Position numbers and translations under genes: made by a program | Shown: piece after piece, positions 1 to 13,636 of the stretch | How positions within the stretch are numbered: position 1 is the first letter of the stretch | Layout of the letters: each line of letters starts with the position of its first letter | Notes under the pieces: model-generated | The model's input: only the letters and a program-made list of their open reading frames with translations | Told to the model about the DNA's origin: nothing | Database searches by the model: none | DNA from: Druceiella hillmani | Taxonomy: Eukaryota; Arthropoda; Insecta; Lepidoptera; Hepialidae | Assembly (NCBI GenBank): GCA_039881145.1 | Contig: JAYKKI010000032.1 | Location: forward strand, 13,224,501 to 13,288,500 | Direction of reading: 5' to 3' | Length of the DNA stretch: 64,000 nt

Positions 1-33
1 CGCGTACAAGTGTAACATTTTAATTATTTTCAT

Positions 34-477
34 TTGGACGCGGGATGTATTTTTACTAACGCCCCTGAACTGAGGGTTTTCAACAGAGTCAAGCGGCACC
101 TGGTACAACACGGCCGCATACTTTTTGGTTTTATCATTGCATATGACAACTTTGGATCGTATTTTAACAATGAAGGGATGACTAAAGGTCAAGAGCTTAA
201 ACTGAAAAATGTTGAGTCTGCTAGAGATGTACTATCGAACTTATGGAACGAAGTTGTAACTGATACCTTTAATGTCAGCCCAATATATAAGTCCTCGAAT
301 GGATGTAAATATTCTAAGTCTACCTCCATTAGACTGGTATGCTGAACAAGTTCAAGAGAGCCAATATCTCGCGCAGGTATTTTAAAAAAATCGTTATTTT
401 TTATTAGTGGAAATTTTCAGTTCCCATAACGTTTTTTGTGATATTTATACTTTGGAAAAAATATATGTACACAAACA

Positions 478-576
<99 letters not shown>

Positions 577-1115
577 TCGTTTCTGTTGGAAATTGTAAAA
601 TGTCAAAACATAGGATACTGCAAATCACGTAGAAGTGGTTTACATCAGGTATTACCTGGCGGCTCCCATGTTTCCTATCAGCTATGGTATTAACTCTTTA
701 GAAATACAAGACCCTGCAAATAAAACTGCGTTTCCACCCTTTCCTCTGAGTAAAATCTATTTCAGTTTGAAACATTGGAGGTGGTTGCCTCCGTTCTATT
801 TTTCTTTACTATGGCCCAACTCTTTACTATTGCTCAGGCTCTTCAAGATAGACCACACGTGCATTACAGCAAATACTTCGCATCACGGGGTTGAAGCCCA
901 TAAAATGCTCCATCCTGCAAAATGTGTTAAAAAGGGGCGTAAGTAGGGTACCATCTGTTCGCATTTTTGCACGATGAAAAAAGAAATTTTACGCGTTTTT
1001 AATAGCCCAGGTTGGGCTGAACAAAGTTGAATATGAAGTTGATGTGGTGGGCTTAAATATTCCAGATAGTACTCCATCGTTTGACCCAGTTTTAAAACAG
1101 TTAGCCAATAATTAG
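34..1115 (+). pseudogene. decayed, once-spliced copy of an uncharacterised arthropod protein family
   Basis: The first open frame (34-345) reads NAPELRVFNRVKRHL, then GFIIAYDNFGSYFN. This resembles a repeated, uncharacterised arthropod family that I recall having FNRVERRMAPLS...LPHDxFGSHLD. After a +1 frameshift near 330 the frame continues WYAEQVQESQYLAQ and ends at CAG|GTATTT (376/377), a good splice donor. The presumed intron holds a (TA)n tract. A second block (about 650-760) reads YLAAPMFPISY...SLEIQDPANK. Near 855-920, spread over two frames, is a C2H2-like finger (HYSKYFASR, then EAHKMLH) whose cysteines are lost. A last block after a cccag acceptor (1010) reads VGLNKVEYEVDVVGL, continues to SFDPVLKQLANN and stops at 1113-1115. 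At least two frameshifts make it non-functional. Family assignment is from memory; function unknown. The 5' part lies outside the window. Confidence 0.45.
480..574. repeat. (TA)n microsatellite
   Basis: Nearly pure alternating TA with interruptions near 513 (TG) and 536 (AA). It lies inside the putative intron of the pseudogene at 34-1115. Short open frames crossing it (Tyr-Ile repeats) are artefacts. Confidence 0.97.
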
Positions 1116-1775
1116 TTTGTACTAATATGGACGAAAGATGTTTAATTAGTAAAAAAAATAATTTAATTTAATTTATAATTTTCGAAAAATTTAATTACAC
1201 ACTTTCAAGTGTTATGTAAAAAATTATAATTTTGGAAATTTTATTCATGAAACGTCAATTTTATGCAAAATATTACGTTATAGAAGGAGGGAGGGGTTAA
1301 GCTGATATGTAACATGGAGGGGGAAGATAAAAATAAAATTATGTTCTTTTTGATGACCTCCTACAGTTTTTGAGCACCCACGTACATTATGCCGTTAAGA
1401 AAAAATAATAAAGGAAAAGTATATTTGAAGCTTAAATATTTGGCATTTAAATTATTTAAAAATTAATTTCTTACCTGGCGCTTTGATTTGTTTAAAAATT
1501 TCCTGAAAGAATCATTGTCAATCTATTTCAGTCAAGATCAATATATTTCAATTTCGAAAATGTTTCTTTGTACGCTAAGAATCTGGCAAAAAACTGTTCA
1601 CAAGAATAATTAACCTATAATGCTGACTATAACAATTTTCATAGTGATATTACGAAAATAAGTGAAGACATTTAAACAAATTTAATCACTCAATAATTAT
1701 TACCACTAAGTGCCTTTTAATTCGCTTTCATAAGGAATATCCAAAATAAGCTTTGCAAAGTATGAAGTATGTTTT
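1116..1775. other. AT-rich intergenic stretch, nothing recognised
   Basis: Low-complexity AT-rich sequence with many stop codons in every frame. I see no coding, RNA or repeat signature beyond A/T homopolymers. Confidence 0.5.
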
Positions 1776-1964
1776 GGTATATAGCTATTGTGATTTCCCT
1801 GGCAAGCATCTTAAATAATAAGGGATAATATAAACCATGCGTATGTGGATAGAATAGTCCATATAAAGAGGTATATAGCTATTGTGATTTCCCTGGCAAG
1901 CATCTAAAATAATATGAGATAATTTAAACCATGCGTATATGGATAGAATAGTCCACAGAAAGAG
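1776..1964. repeat. two-copy tandem duplication, 94-bp unit
   Basis: The block starting ggtatatagctattgtgatt at 1776 recurs at 1870 with few differences, so the period is 94 bp. Both copies contain ccctggcaagcatc and aaaccatgcgtat. The next 200 bases (1965-2165) are GC-richer and contain a chance open frame on the minus strand but no recognised domain. Confidence 0.9.
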
Positions 1965-2196
1965 GACCACTGTAAACCGGACCCGGAAAGCCCGATACTA
2001 TCGCACCTGGTTTGACAAACGTCTCGCCGTTTTTTCCCGATAATGGCCCCATTTTCTGGCGCCGAATATATTATTTCTAATAGGGTCACAGTGCCGTGCG
2101 TGTTAAAAACACTACATTTAACCGTAAAAAGAGGCACTGGTGGTAATTTGGTATGAAAAATCACTCTAAATGGGGTCGATTTATCTGCTGGCTGCA

Positions 2197-2246
2197 GTAA
2201 AGGATAAGACTAACTTGTCTTTGTGTAAAGGATAAGACTAACTTGT
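2197..2246. repeat. two-copy 27-bp tandem repeat
   Basis: gtaaaggataagactaactt occurs at 2197 and again at 2224, a 27-bp period. Confidence 0.85.
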
Positions 2247-2541
2247 TTTTAACGCGTTTTTGTGTACTTTGTTTTTAGTAAAAATTATGTAATTGTAAAA
2301 GTTTTAATGGAAATTCTATTGACCACTTGTATTTTGTCAATTTTGAAAGCGAAAGTTGGCAGTTGCACTTTAAACTCACGCGTGCGACCTCCATCGAAAA
2401 TGCGACTCTGTTATAGGATTATGTTGTAACATTAATGATTAATATTGAATATATTTGGCGTTAATTTTGTAGAAATTCATTATTCACAATTAAATGAAAC
2501 TACGTGATGTAGTATTATTTCTACTTTCTTTAATTTCTTTA

Positions 2542-2582
2542 CCACGACCTAGGTTTCGTTGTATTACAACATCTTCAGGTGG
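2542..2582 (-). ncRNA. compact hammerhead ribozyme motif in the PLE terminal arm
   Basis: Read on the minus strand: CCAC (stem I 5'), CTGAAGA core, one extra T, stem II GTTGT/ACAAC closed by AAT, GAAA core, a 3-bp stem III ACC/GGT with a two-base loop, cleavage-site C after GGT (position 2546), then GTGG (stem I 3'). All conserved hammerhead core positions are present. Hammerhead motifs with very short stem III are known from the LTR-like repeats of PLEs, where they are thought to act as dimers. The bulged T before stem II is the one irregular feature. The matching arm on the plus strand (3543-3580) has lost three bases of stem II. Confidence 0.7.
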
Positions 2583-3055
2583 GATATTAGTAAAGATTAA
2601 CTCTTAGGAACATCCATCAGCATTTATATGTTTCAAACCCAATAGCAGAAGCCGGGTTTATGCGGGTTTTTTCCACTGCTTATGTTAGTGAGTTTATTGC
2701 AGGGGTGCAGTGTAGTTTTTATTATGTTTCCGAGAGTTCTACGATATACCAGTATTTTAGTAAGGGTAATAAATTCAATTGTTGTCATTATTTGAGGTTA
2801 TACAATACAATATTCCGGTGTATGTAATAAAATTAAATGGAAGTTATTATCGGTAACATATTTATACAAAAGCAAGGGACAAGGTAATATACTAATTCTA
2901 CATATCTCCGGTTTTATTTATTCATATATTTATTTATTTATTTCCTTTAATTTTTTTATTCTTTTTTATTTATATATACTTATATTTATATATGTATTTG
3001 GGCTGAAACAATTTGAAGAGTACTGTAGTATCAATGTTGTCTAATTATATTATGT

Positions 3056-3388
3056 CTAGAAGATATTAAGTATGGGTGATGATATTATATTTAGTTGTTC
3101 ATTTAATATATTAACCTTGGTGTCTTCTTTATGTCTGTTTATTTTTAATGTTTCTAGGGTATTAAGTTTATTACCTTTTGTATTTATTTGTAATATATAG
3201 GGGGCATTATCAGTATGGGAGTGATGGTTATTTTCAATGAGATGTTTAGCAAAGTGAGATGTGTCTGGTTTATTATTTCGCCAGCTGGCAATATGTTCTT
3301 TATACCTTGTATTAAAATCTCTTCTTGTTTGACCTATGTATACACTATTACAGTCGTTACATTTAAGTATATCTGGTATATTGTATAA
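3056..3388 (-). pseudogene. C-terminal GIY-YIG endonuclease domain of a Penelope-like element (partial)
   Basis: An open frame of 110 codons plus TAG runs on the minus strand without an internal stop, but has no start codon because the element is truncated upstream. It reads ...LKCNDCNSVYIGQTRRDF, then NTRYKEHIASWRN, then HFAKHLIENNH. The SVY...YIG pair stands for the GIY-YIG signature, followed by the conserved Arg and the helix that usually carries the catalytic Glu. The preceding Cys pair (CNDC) fits the zinc-binding knuckle seen before this domain in PLEs. In an intact element the domain nicks target DNA for integration. The reverse transcriptase that should precede it is missing, so this is a remnant, though the surviving frame is undamaged, which argues for fairly recent insertion. 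Confidence 0.85.
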
Positions 3389-3703
3389 CTCTCGGAAACA
3401 TGCTACAACCTACAACGCGCCCCTGCAATAAACTCACTAACATAAGGAGTGGAAAAAACCCGCACAAACCCTGCTTCCGCTATTGTGTTTGAAACTTATA
3501 AATACTGTTGGATGTTCCTAAGAGTTAATCTTTGCTAATATTCCACCTGAAGATGTAATACAACGAAACCTAGGTCGTGGTAAAGAAATTAAAGAAAGTA
3601 GAAATAATACTACATCACGTAGTTTCATTTAATTGTGATTAATGATGAAAATAATGCATTCAACGCATATCATGTTTAACAGATAGAAAAAAAAATCGTG
3701 GAT

Positions 3704-4085
3704 TTAAAAATTCTTTATTAGCTCACAATTTAATTCAAATTCTTCACAGTCAACTGAGTTTCTTTCTTCCTTTTCGAAAGATACTTTCTTTCTGTTATGT
3801 TTACTTCCGCAGATTATATATTTTTTATTTGTGTCTATTTTAACATCGTCATATTCTTCTCTTTCAGTTAACCTGAAACGGCGCATAGGTACAAGAGCGC
3901 GCGGCTTTATAGTGAGGATGTTCGAGGCGCTGTGCAACTGTACCAACACGGGACCGGCAGCGGCGGCGCGGGCCGGACGCCGGCCGACGTCGCAATCAGC
4001 CACATCAGCCCCCGCATCCGCTGACACCAAACATTAAACACAAAGAGACTGTGGAGCGTCTTGGCGGGGACCTCACCGCCTCAGC
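3704..4085 (-). other. GC-rich patch with overlapping open frames, identity unknown
   Basis: About 3890-4085 is strikingly GC- and CpG-rich in an otherwise AT-rich window. On the minus strand one frame runs 108 codons (4030-3704). Its Ala/Arg-rich first half is translated GC sequence; the second half from an internal ATG at 3886 (MRRFRLTEREEYDDVK..., 60 residues) is hydrophilic and charged, with an AATAAA overlapping its end. A TATAAA (3911-3906) lies too close to that ATG for a standard promoter. A 68-codon frame overlaps on the plus strand. No domain is recognised. It could be a promoter CpG island, a transposon end or a small gene; I cannot choose. Confidence 0.3.
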
Positions 4086-5084
4086 GTTATAGAGATCTTT
4101 ATTAATTATGGAGGCAATATTTGTTCAAGCTCACCAGTATGAATTTTCCGTTGTCACTAGCTCCTTTTCGAGATTTTTATATTACAATACTGTGTTACAA
4201 CCTTTACCGTTTTGTTAGCTAGCAACAGAAATATTTTGCAAAATAATAGGCACTGAAAAGTTATTCTTAAGCGTTATTGGCTTCAAAAAATTAGATACAA
4301 TATATTGAAATATTTTGAAACGACTAAAAATAACTTAAACATTTTATTCTATGTAGGTAGACAATACAAATTTATTATTGAAAAATAAAATCAATACACG
4401 GATTATTCCTCTAACCGTAGAAACAAATCTTAAGCATTATTGGTTTAAAAAATTAAATCCCACAAATTGAAATGGCAAAAATCTATACATTGGTACACAA
4501 AATATTTTAATATTACAACAGAGGATTCTATTAGTTTCTGGCAATATCGATTATTTTATACCGACTTTATATGCGGTTTCTTTCTCTAAGCCATTGTGAA
4601 AAGTTGTCCTTCGTCTAGCTGTCGTCGATCCATGAGTATTTTCATCTTTAGCCATTGGAAATTTCATTGAAGCAATGGTTGATGTTGTTGTAACTACACA
4701 TGTGTGTATTAACTTTTTATGCTGAAATGGACAAGTATATTACTTATTATTGCTAATGGAATTTTAACCAATATATTGTTTTTTTTATATTCGAAGTATT
4801 CTGTCAGGTAATTTATTTGATTACTAACTGATGGACTAGAATTATCGGTTAAGTCCTGTCTTCCAAGTACTGTTACAAAAAAAAATAAAAAGAAACAATT
4901 ATAGAAGCTATAATACACACTCTCTAAATGCATGACAAGCGACTACTTGGATATTTAAACAATTATTACTTTCAAGATATTTGCTGTTCCACCATAGAAA
5001 ATATCAATTCATTAATGATCACGGATAATCGCCCCACTTTATTTATTACACTAATACTATATTATATTACAATGTGGCAAAAGG

Positions 5085-5086
<2 letters not shown>
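4086..5086. other. AT-rich stretch, nothing recognised
   Basis: Non-repetitive AT-rich sequence. The short open frames do not resemble known proteins and lack splice context. Confidence 0.5.

Positions 5087-5138
<52 letters not shown>
5087..5138. repeat. (TA)n microsatellite
   Basis: Uninterrupted AT alternation of about 26 units. Confidence 0.98.
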
Positions 5139-5141
<3 letters not shown>

Positions 5142-7620
5142 CGTCATTTGAGCGATCTAAATATTAAAAATCTTCTGGTTAAGTAGTTTTAAAATTTTTG
5201 TTAAAATTGGCACTACACATTTTGGAATTTATTTTGCTTATACAGTTAATAAATAGGAGCCTACAATTAAGTATGAAAAATCACAAGTGATTACAATACA
5301 TCTTTGCAAATTTTTTTCTGAATATTACAGTTACGTTAATAAGGGCTTGATAGAAGATAAGTGTCGAATCATGTGCTAATATATTGAAAATATGTTTTAT
5401 AGTACATACAACGCTAAGTTAATCTAAATTTGTAATTTGTTTTCTCGAATTTAAGATTGGGTAATAAATTTGTGAATTAATTGATTTTCCCACTAGGAAA
5501 AATAGCACTTCAATGTTTATGAATGTTTAAAAACCCAATAACGATCGTTGGCTTCCATATCTGATATTTCTCATATTTTTTTAGTTTACACCTTGTATAT
5601 ATTTTGTAAATACCTTATGGTTCATGGGCCTGAATTTTGTTTATATTTACGTTATATTTTCCCATTATTTTTTTAAATAAAAATTAACATTAAATTTTGA
5701 CAGTCAGCTAAGTATAGAATAAAAAAATCTACTGACTACATTATATTGAATAATGTCGTAGGATAAATGTGTATTGATCGAATGTGTTTGGATGTTTATT
5801 ATAAAATTGTTAATAGTAATGAACATGTGTATTTTGGTATTGAGTTTATCATATAAGTAAAATTCAGACTTGTCTATTTAGATTAAATTATGTATTCCTA
5901 GGTTAATAAGGAAAATGCTATAAGAGGTATTTTTTCCTTAAGTTGTTTATGGAATGAAAACTATTTTCTTTACATAAAAGAATACGCAATGTTTATGTTA
6001 GGTTTACTGATTTGAAACTCCGCCAATAAATTTAATAATGTCGGTTATTGCGTCAAGCGGATGATTTTTTGTCAAGTGGATATATGTGATTTATCTGTAT
6101 GCATCGTTCACCTTTCTTCCAGTAAGGGGAGGTTTAAAGCAATGATCGGTTTCTAAGCCAATATAACATACCAATACAGTACCATATAGCAATTGTTGCT
6201 ATTTTATGAGACACAAAACCGAGGGTTATAATTTATGCGGACGTAACTATGATCGTTACTTATTAGGAAACAACCCATAATTGTATTTTACTGCAATAAC
6301 TTGGAGTATTATGGAATAAATGTTAAACAAACCGTTAAGGGACTCATGTGGGAAATTTGCTTCGTAATATAGTCCAAAATTATCGAAAATACTCTTCAGA
6401 CTAAAATAGAAAGAAGTGGGAGTCCCCTTACCAGTCACGTATTTTCCATTCATTAAATAGAAATGAGCGATACTCGTAATGTGATGGAATTTACATGAAA
6501 GGTTATTTAAATGGATTATATGAAAATTAATTAACGAATGCTTAAGTCGATGTACGTCTAGTTTTTTTTTTGACAATGTTACGAAATAAATAAATATTTT
6601 GTTTCTTTTTTATTCCAACAGGATCACATCGACAGAGCTTCTTATATGTGCTAAATAGATAATATGACAACCTTTTAAGTTAGTTTCTTAATAGATAGTG
6701 TTTATGAAATCTACTGACAAACTGGTGGATTCAACAAACAGTACATTTGAATCTAAGGTAGTTTTTTTACGCAAATTCGACATCCAGGTTATCAAAACTA
6801 AATTGGCAATTTGGGAAAACCACGAACGTTTCATTGCAGCAGTTCGAATTTCTTATGGTTTAAATAACATATTCATATGTGTATCACAAACAAAAAATAC
6901 AAGCAAAATATTCGTGGCTAAGTGGTTATTATTGTGTCTGTTAATTGAGTAACAGAGTAGTATTGAATCTGAACAATCAAATCACGCATACTAACAAAGG
7001 TATCAAACAATGCTTTGTATCAAGCAAACGGCCTGTGGTGCTATTCAAATGTTATGCCCAATGATTTCATGCCCATTGATTAAAGTCGAGATACGATTGG
7101 CTGCAACTAATATATTTTCCTTAAAGAGGATAAAACATTTTTGTGTCCCTTAGTTTTTGAAATAAATTTTACATAGTTTTATAAATTGATCGACGTTCTT
7201 GTCGCAATTTGTTTGTCGTGACCTTATCTAAATTTCGATATAAATCTGGCAACCTTTCACTTTATATAAGATTAAAAAATGACCGATTTTTCTTTGAAAG
7301 AAAGCTGTGGTTGGTAAATAGGAAAATTGAAATATGAAAATCCTGTGAAGAAATATTTAACTTCTTGATGTAAGTGCTCGAATTGTAGTAAAGAAAGGTA
7401 AAAAAGTTCAAAAGATATTTTATGCCCTAACAGTATTTGCTGTTTTTTACTTCTTTCTAATTCCATTATAAATATTAAATATCCATCTTGCTACCCGTCC
7501 TGCCAGTTGAGGCTGCGATATTTTTACGCATTTAAAAAGATAATATATATTGTAGTTTATTTTTTAATGCAAGAATTTCATGGTTTGTTCTATTCGGTTA
7601 TTTGAATTATAAACTACTTC
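5139..7620. other. AT-rich stretch, no supported feature
   Basis: Open frames at 6256-6576 (-, 106 codons) and 6698-6952 (+, 84 codons) are the longest here. Both have AT-driven composition and no recognisable motif. I do not call a gene. Confidence 0.45.
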
Positions 7621-7621
7621 T

Positions 7622-8063
7622 TTGACCACTCTGCGCTTTGCAGTCAACGATTGTTTTTTACAGTCAATGTGCAATGTCAAAGAACGATTGATAAGGATTG
7701 GATAGAAAGGTGCTGACTGAATGCTGAAAAACTACAAAAAGAAACCCAAGTGAAAGAAGATGCCCAAGTAGAAGATGATCATATCAAAAAAGAAAAATGC
7801 TGGGCCAATTAGGAAAATAATTTTTCATTTAGAAAAACGGATGTGACAATGTCCTAAGAGGGCTTTCAATTATTAACGAACTGAAAATGGCTGATGACCT
7901 AGATTTCTCCACTGACCAATGTGCACTCTGCAATTATTAAACGTTTTTTTACAATTAAGGTTCAATATTCAAGAATGACTGATCAGAATTAGAAAAGAAA
8001 AGTGCTCGACTAGATTCCGAAAGACTATAAAAGGCCAAGAAGATGCCAAATGGAAGACGATAA
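7622..8063. repeat. diverged two-copy duplication, ~280-bp period
   Basis: Segments 7622-7765 and 7909-8053 align along their length. Shared blocks are tgacca, then ctctgc, then a ttttttac run, then agaaaggtgctgac/agaaaagtgctcgac, then aaaactacaaaa/aaagactataaaa, then aagaagatgcc. Divergence is high, so the duplication is old. Confidence 0.6.
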
Positions 8064-10100
<2,037 letters not shown>

Positions 10101-10565
10101 GAAGTTATACTTCTTTAGGCGCGTTATGAAAAAATTATAAAAGTGAATCTTTATGATGTACGCGCACGATGCAGCAAAAATCGACAGGATGAAGTTGCTC
10201 ACTAAACATGCGTGTAGTGACTGATGCTATATTCAAGAGTTATTGATGTGTTAGTAAATACACAGCACGTGTGTTTTATTCATATTAATCTAAGTTACGT
10301 GTGTGCTTTTGAATAATATTTTTAGTAATTGAACTTAATAGTGGTCCATATAATTAAAACATTTATTTAATGTGAATATTCATGTGAGAATTAGTGCTTA
10401 CAAGCTTTTCAATATATATTTTCAGTGAAAGTGAGGTTACGTTTCGGTATGTATTTATTTGTATTATAAATTATTTAAAATTTAATTATTTGATTGAATT
10501 TAGATTTTACCAAACGCATTTATAATTACGTCATTCTTGTATTATGCCAAAAGAAGTATAACTTC
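10101..10565. repeat. 20-bp inverted repeat pair enclosing 425 bp
   Basis: GAAGTTATACTTCTTTAGGC (10101-10120) is matched in inverse at 10546-10565 with one mismatch. Both copies read inward from the same GAAGT...ACTTC foldback. This could be the termini of a small non-autonomous transposon, but I see no convincing target duplication. Confidence 0.5.
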
Positions 10566-12747
10566 TAACGCGCGTGCATAAGTACACGCTCATTTTTTTC
10601 CGTTATATTAAGCTATATTTGCTTGTGGCTTCCACAAAAAAAATGTAACTGATATTGTTCAGTATAATAAATAAATAATTTTGTAACTTTATTGATGTGT
10701 AGTTGCTATTGAATGTTAATTAACTGTACCTATGTAAAACCACCTGCCTTATACAGAGTCTTCTTATATCTACTCATCTAGATGTATGTATATTTGTATG
10801 TATGTACCCTCTCAAATATAACCTTGTAAATAATCATCATTGTCATATTTGTATCCTGTATCTTCAAAGTCTGCATTAAATTGTATTATAGTTTTGGATT
10901 TAAAAAAAAATGAGCTTATTAATCGACGTGAAAAATATTATTAAACTCAGCACAGTGAGATGCCTTGGCGTTTACTACAAGAATAGTGGTCAAATCGTTT
11001 TTACAAGTTTCAGTTTCAGGTAATTGAATATACAAACAATTATATATTTAGGCCAGTCAAAGTAAGGCCATTGTTATGTTTTGCTGTTTTTAACGATGTG
11101 CTCCAACGTCACCTATTTTTCTTTAAAGTGAATCGCAAAGGTATTCCAGATAATAAAAGCATTAGATCAATGATTTTTCGTTTCCTTAATGAGTTCTAAC
11201 AGTACCACAAATATAATCTCAACTGTTGACATATTAGAATATTCACGTGCGAAGTTTACTGACAACTGAAGAGCTATCTATTTTCTCAAAGACCCTTTCG
11301 ATAATCAGCAACATCGGGAAATTTATATATTTTCCACAAGTTTTTCAGCTTAAATTTGGTGTTATTCTTAAAACATTTGTTCATCTCTTTTTTCCACGAT
11401 TTCTTTACCATTTTTAATTACATCAATGGCAGGTAGCCTCTCGTGTCGACTTTTGATGTAAACACTTCATTCTGTAGTTGTTTAAAGAAAAAAATACCCT
11501 GAATCCATTCGAATATTGCATTATTATCAAATAAGATCTCGAGGATATCTAAAGGATTCATCTAAAAGACAAAGTCCCACAAATTTTGGAACAAGTTAAA
11601 AAATCAGAGTATCTATTTGTACAATAATACCTATTTTGGACATTTAATATGTGAATTTTGATACTTTTAATTATAACTGATACCAGAGTCAATTAGGGAA
11701 AAAATTCTGTAATAATATTTTTATACCACAAGCCGCATTCTTGGTACTGTCTTTATTCTGACGAAGTCAAAAATGAGAAAATTTCCTTTTGTGAATTCAA
11801 AAATTTGAATTTAAACTTATTACGTTTATCATGTGCCTGTAGATATTATAATCAACTGATTTTGTAAATAAATCCCTAAAAATTCATGTAATTGATTGTA
11901 AGTATATTATTGATTAATAGTGTAAGATGATAACTATGTACTTTTATGTAACTTTGTCACTGTATTAGCGAAGAGTAATAAATAACTAATTAAGATGTGG
12001 AGAATTTATTTTTTGTGCATACCAATGCCAGGAAGCCACGATCATCCACCTCATCTTGATGATAATTTACTAAAATCTTCATTTCCACAGTTGACAGGTG
12101 ATGAACAAGTATGAGCAGTAATTGGTGAGTCTGGATTTCTTGTATATTTTAGGGAAGTAATTGAGAGTCCTTAGCAAAGAAGTACGACGATTTTATTCGA
12201 TATTTAATCAGAAATAATTACACTATGAATATTCATATGCGATATTAACAACAAATAATAACAATTTCTGTCCATATGTGACTAAATATGCAGAGAACGT
12301 GACACTAGATAAGTTTGGTCAGAATTTTCATTTGAAATGATTTCGGTTAAGTAGCATACAAGAATTGAATATATGCGTATAACTACAAAATTTTATTTTA
12401 TGTCTACACTGTTTCTGTTTATAATTGACTTTTTATAACAAATACTTAGTAATTTGTGTTTGCAATAGTAATGTAAACACTTAGTAATTTTTTGTTTATT
12501 AATTGAATAAAAAAAATAAATTACGACAAAAAATATAATCAGGGAGTCGTCACTCAGATATAATTTGAACGAGAAGAAATATTTAAAACGCTTGTCCATA
12601 AAATGTACCTTAACTTTGTAGTCATACAACACGATATTTATTATAAGTTCCATTTCAATGGACACTCGTATTACAGCAGAGAAATTTAATGACCTCTTTG
12701 AACGTCATATGAATTTCTTAATAAGTACCAATCAGTCTGCCTCTGCT
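10566..12747. other. AT-rich stretch, no supported feature
   Basis: Contains short open frames (for example 12393-12665, -) of AT-driven composition. No exon, RNA gene or repeat recognised. Confidence 0.45.
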
Positions 12748-13444
12748 ATTAAAATATATCCTTCTCTTAAATTGTTGATTAGACATCTATAGTAGAAACA
12801 TTTAAAAAGTAATAAAAGCAGAAAGACGATAGGTATATGTGATATCTATCACTTAAATATTCCGGCACGACTCCAACATCCCCGAGATACGTCAGAATTT
12901 GATTTAGCTCCTAGCAGTTCGTAATCATATAAAGGGTCAAATATATATTAAAACATATCTTTCCCTTAAATTGTTGATTAGACAACTATAGTATAAAAAT
13001 TTAAAAAGTAATAAAAGCAGAAAGACGACTGATATATCCAGACAGTCCGGCACGGCTCCAACATCCCAGAGATACCTCAGAATTTGATTTAGCTCCTAGT
13101 AATTCTTAACCGTATAAAGGGTCAAATATATATTAAAATATATCCTTCCCTTAAATTGTTGGTAAGACATCTATAGTACACAAATTTAAAAATTGAAAAA
13201 AGCAGAAAGACGGTAAATATATGTCATATCAATCACTTAAACAGTCCGGCATGGCTTCAACATCCTGGAGATACTTTAGAATTTGATTTAGCTCTTAGTA
13301 GTTCGTAATCGTACAAAGGGTTAAATATATATTAAAATATATCCTTCCTTTAAATTGTTAATCAGACATCTATAGTACAAAAATTAAAAAAGTAATGAAA
13401 GCAGAAAGACAATATATATATATATATTTATATATATATATATT

Positions 13445-13526
<82 letters not shown>

Positions 13527-13636
13527 ATATCTATTCCTTAAAGCGTTCGGCAAAGCTCGAACATCCCGGAGATGGTTCATAATTTGATTTAGCTCTTAGT
13601 AGTTCGTAATCGTATAAAGGGTCAAATATATATTAG
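12748..13636. repeat. tandem array of four ~199-bp units
   Basis: Units begin at about 12751, 12950, 13135 and 13334, each with aaaatatatcctt and ttaaattgtt near the start. Each then has gcagaaagac, tccggcac, aacatcc, gatttagctc and ataaagggtcaaatatatat. The third spacing is near 199 again and the second is shorter (185). The fourth unit is interrupted by a (TA)n expansion. Divergence between units is moderate. This is a small satellite-like array with no coding potential. Confidence 0.93.
13411..13523. repeat. (TA)n expansion inside the fourth satellite unit
   Basis: It replaces the segment that reads gataggtatatgtgatatc in the first unit, so the microsatellite apparently grew from a pre-existing tatat seed. 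It is interrupted by TTTA and TG steps. Confidence 0.95.

Larger units (their letters stand above)
2440..3637 (-). mobile_element. Penelope-like element, 3' end with inverted terminal arms
   Basis: The outer ~250 bp on each side (about 2460-2735 and 3390-3630) are inverted copies of each other. Each contains the family's hallmark cacctgaag, then cgaaacctaggtcgtgg, then agtagaaataatactacat. Between them, on the minus strand, lies the end of a GIY-YIG reading frame (3056-3388) followed by an AT-rich 3' untranslated region. The flanks carry a perfect 9-bp direct repeat, ATTAATGAT (2431-2439 and 3638-3646), read as a target-site duplication. PLEs are known for a reverse transcriptase plus GIY-YIG endonuclease frame and LTR-like repeats that can lie inverted. 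The reverse transcriptase is absent, so this is a 5'-truncated, immobile copy. Confidence 0.85.

Noticed and set aside
404..628. Open frames of alternating Tyr-Ile across (TA)n tracts (also near 5087, 8945, 31659 and 51972)
   Set aside because: Pure translations of the microsatellite on both strands; no coding evidence.
6256..6576. 106-codon open frame on the minus strand
   Set aside because: Composition follows the AT-rich background; no motif, signal peptide or splice support.
12748..13636. CRISPR-like array
   Set aside because: Units are long, contiguous and repeat throughout, with no short repeat and unique spacer pattern; the context is eukaryotic.
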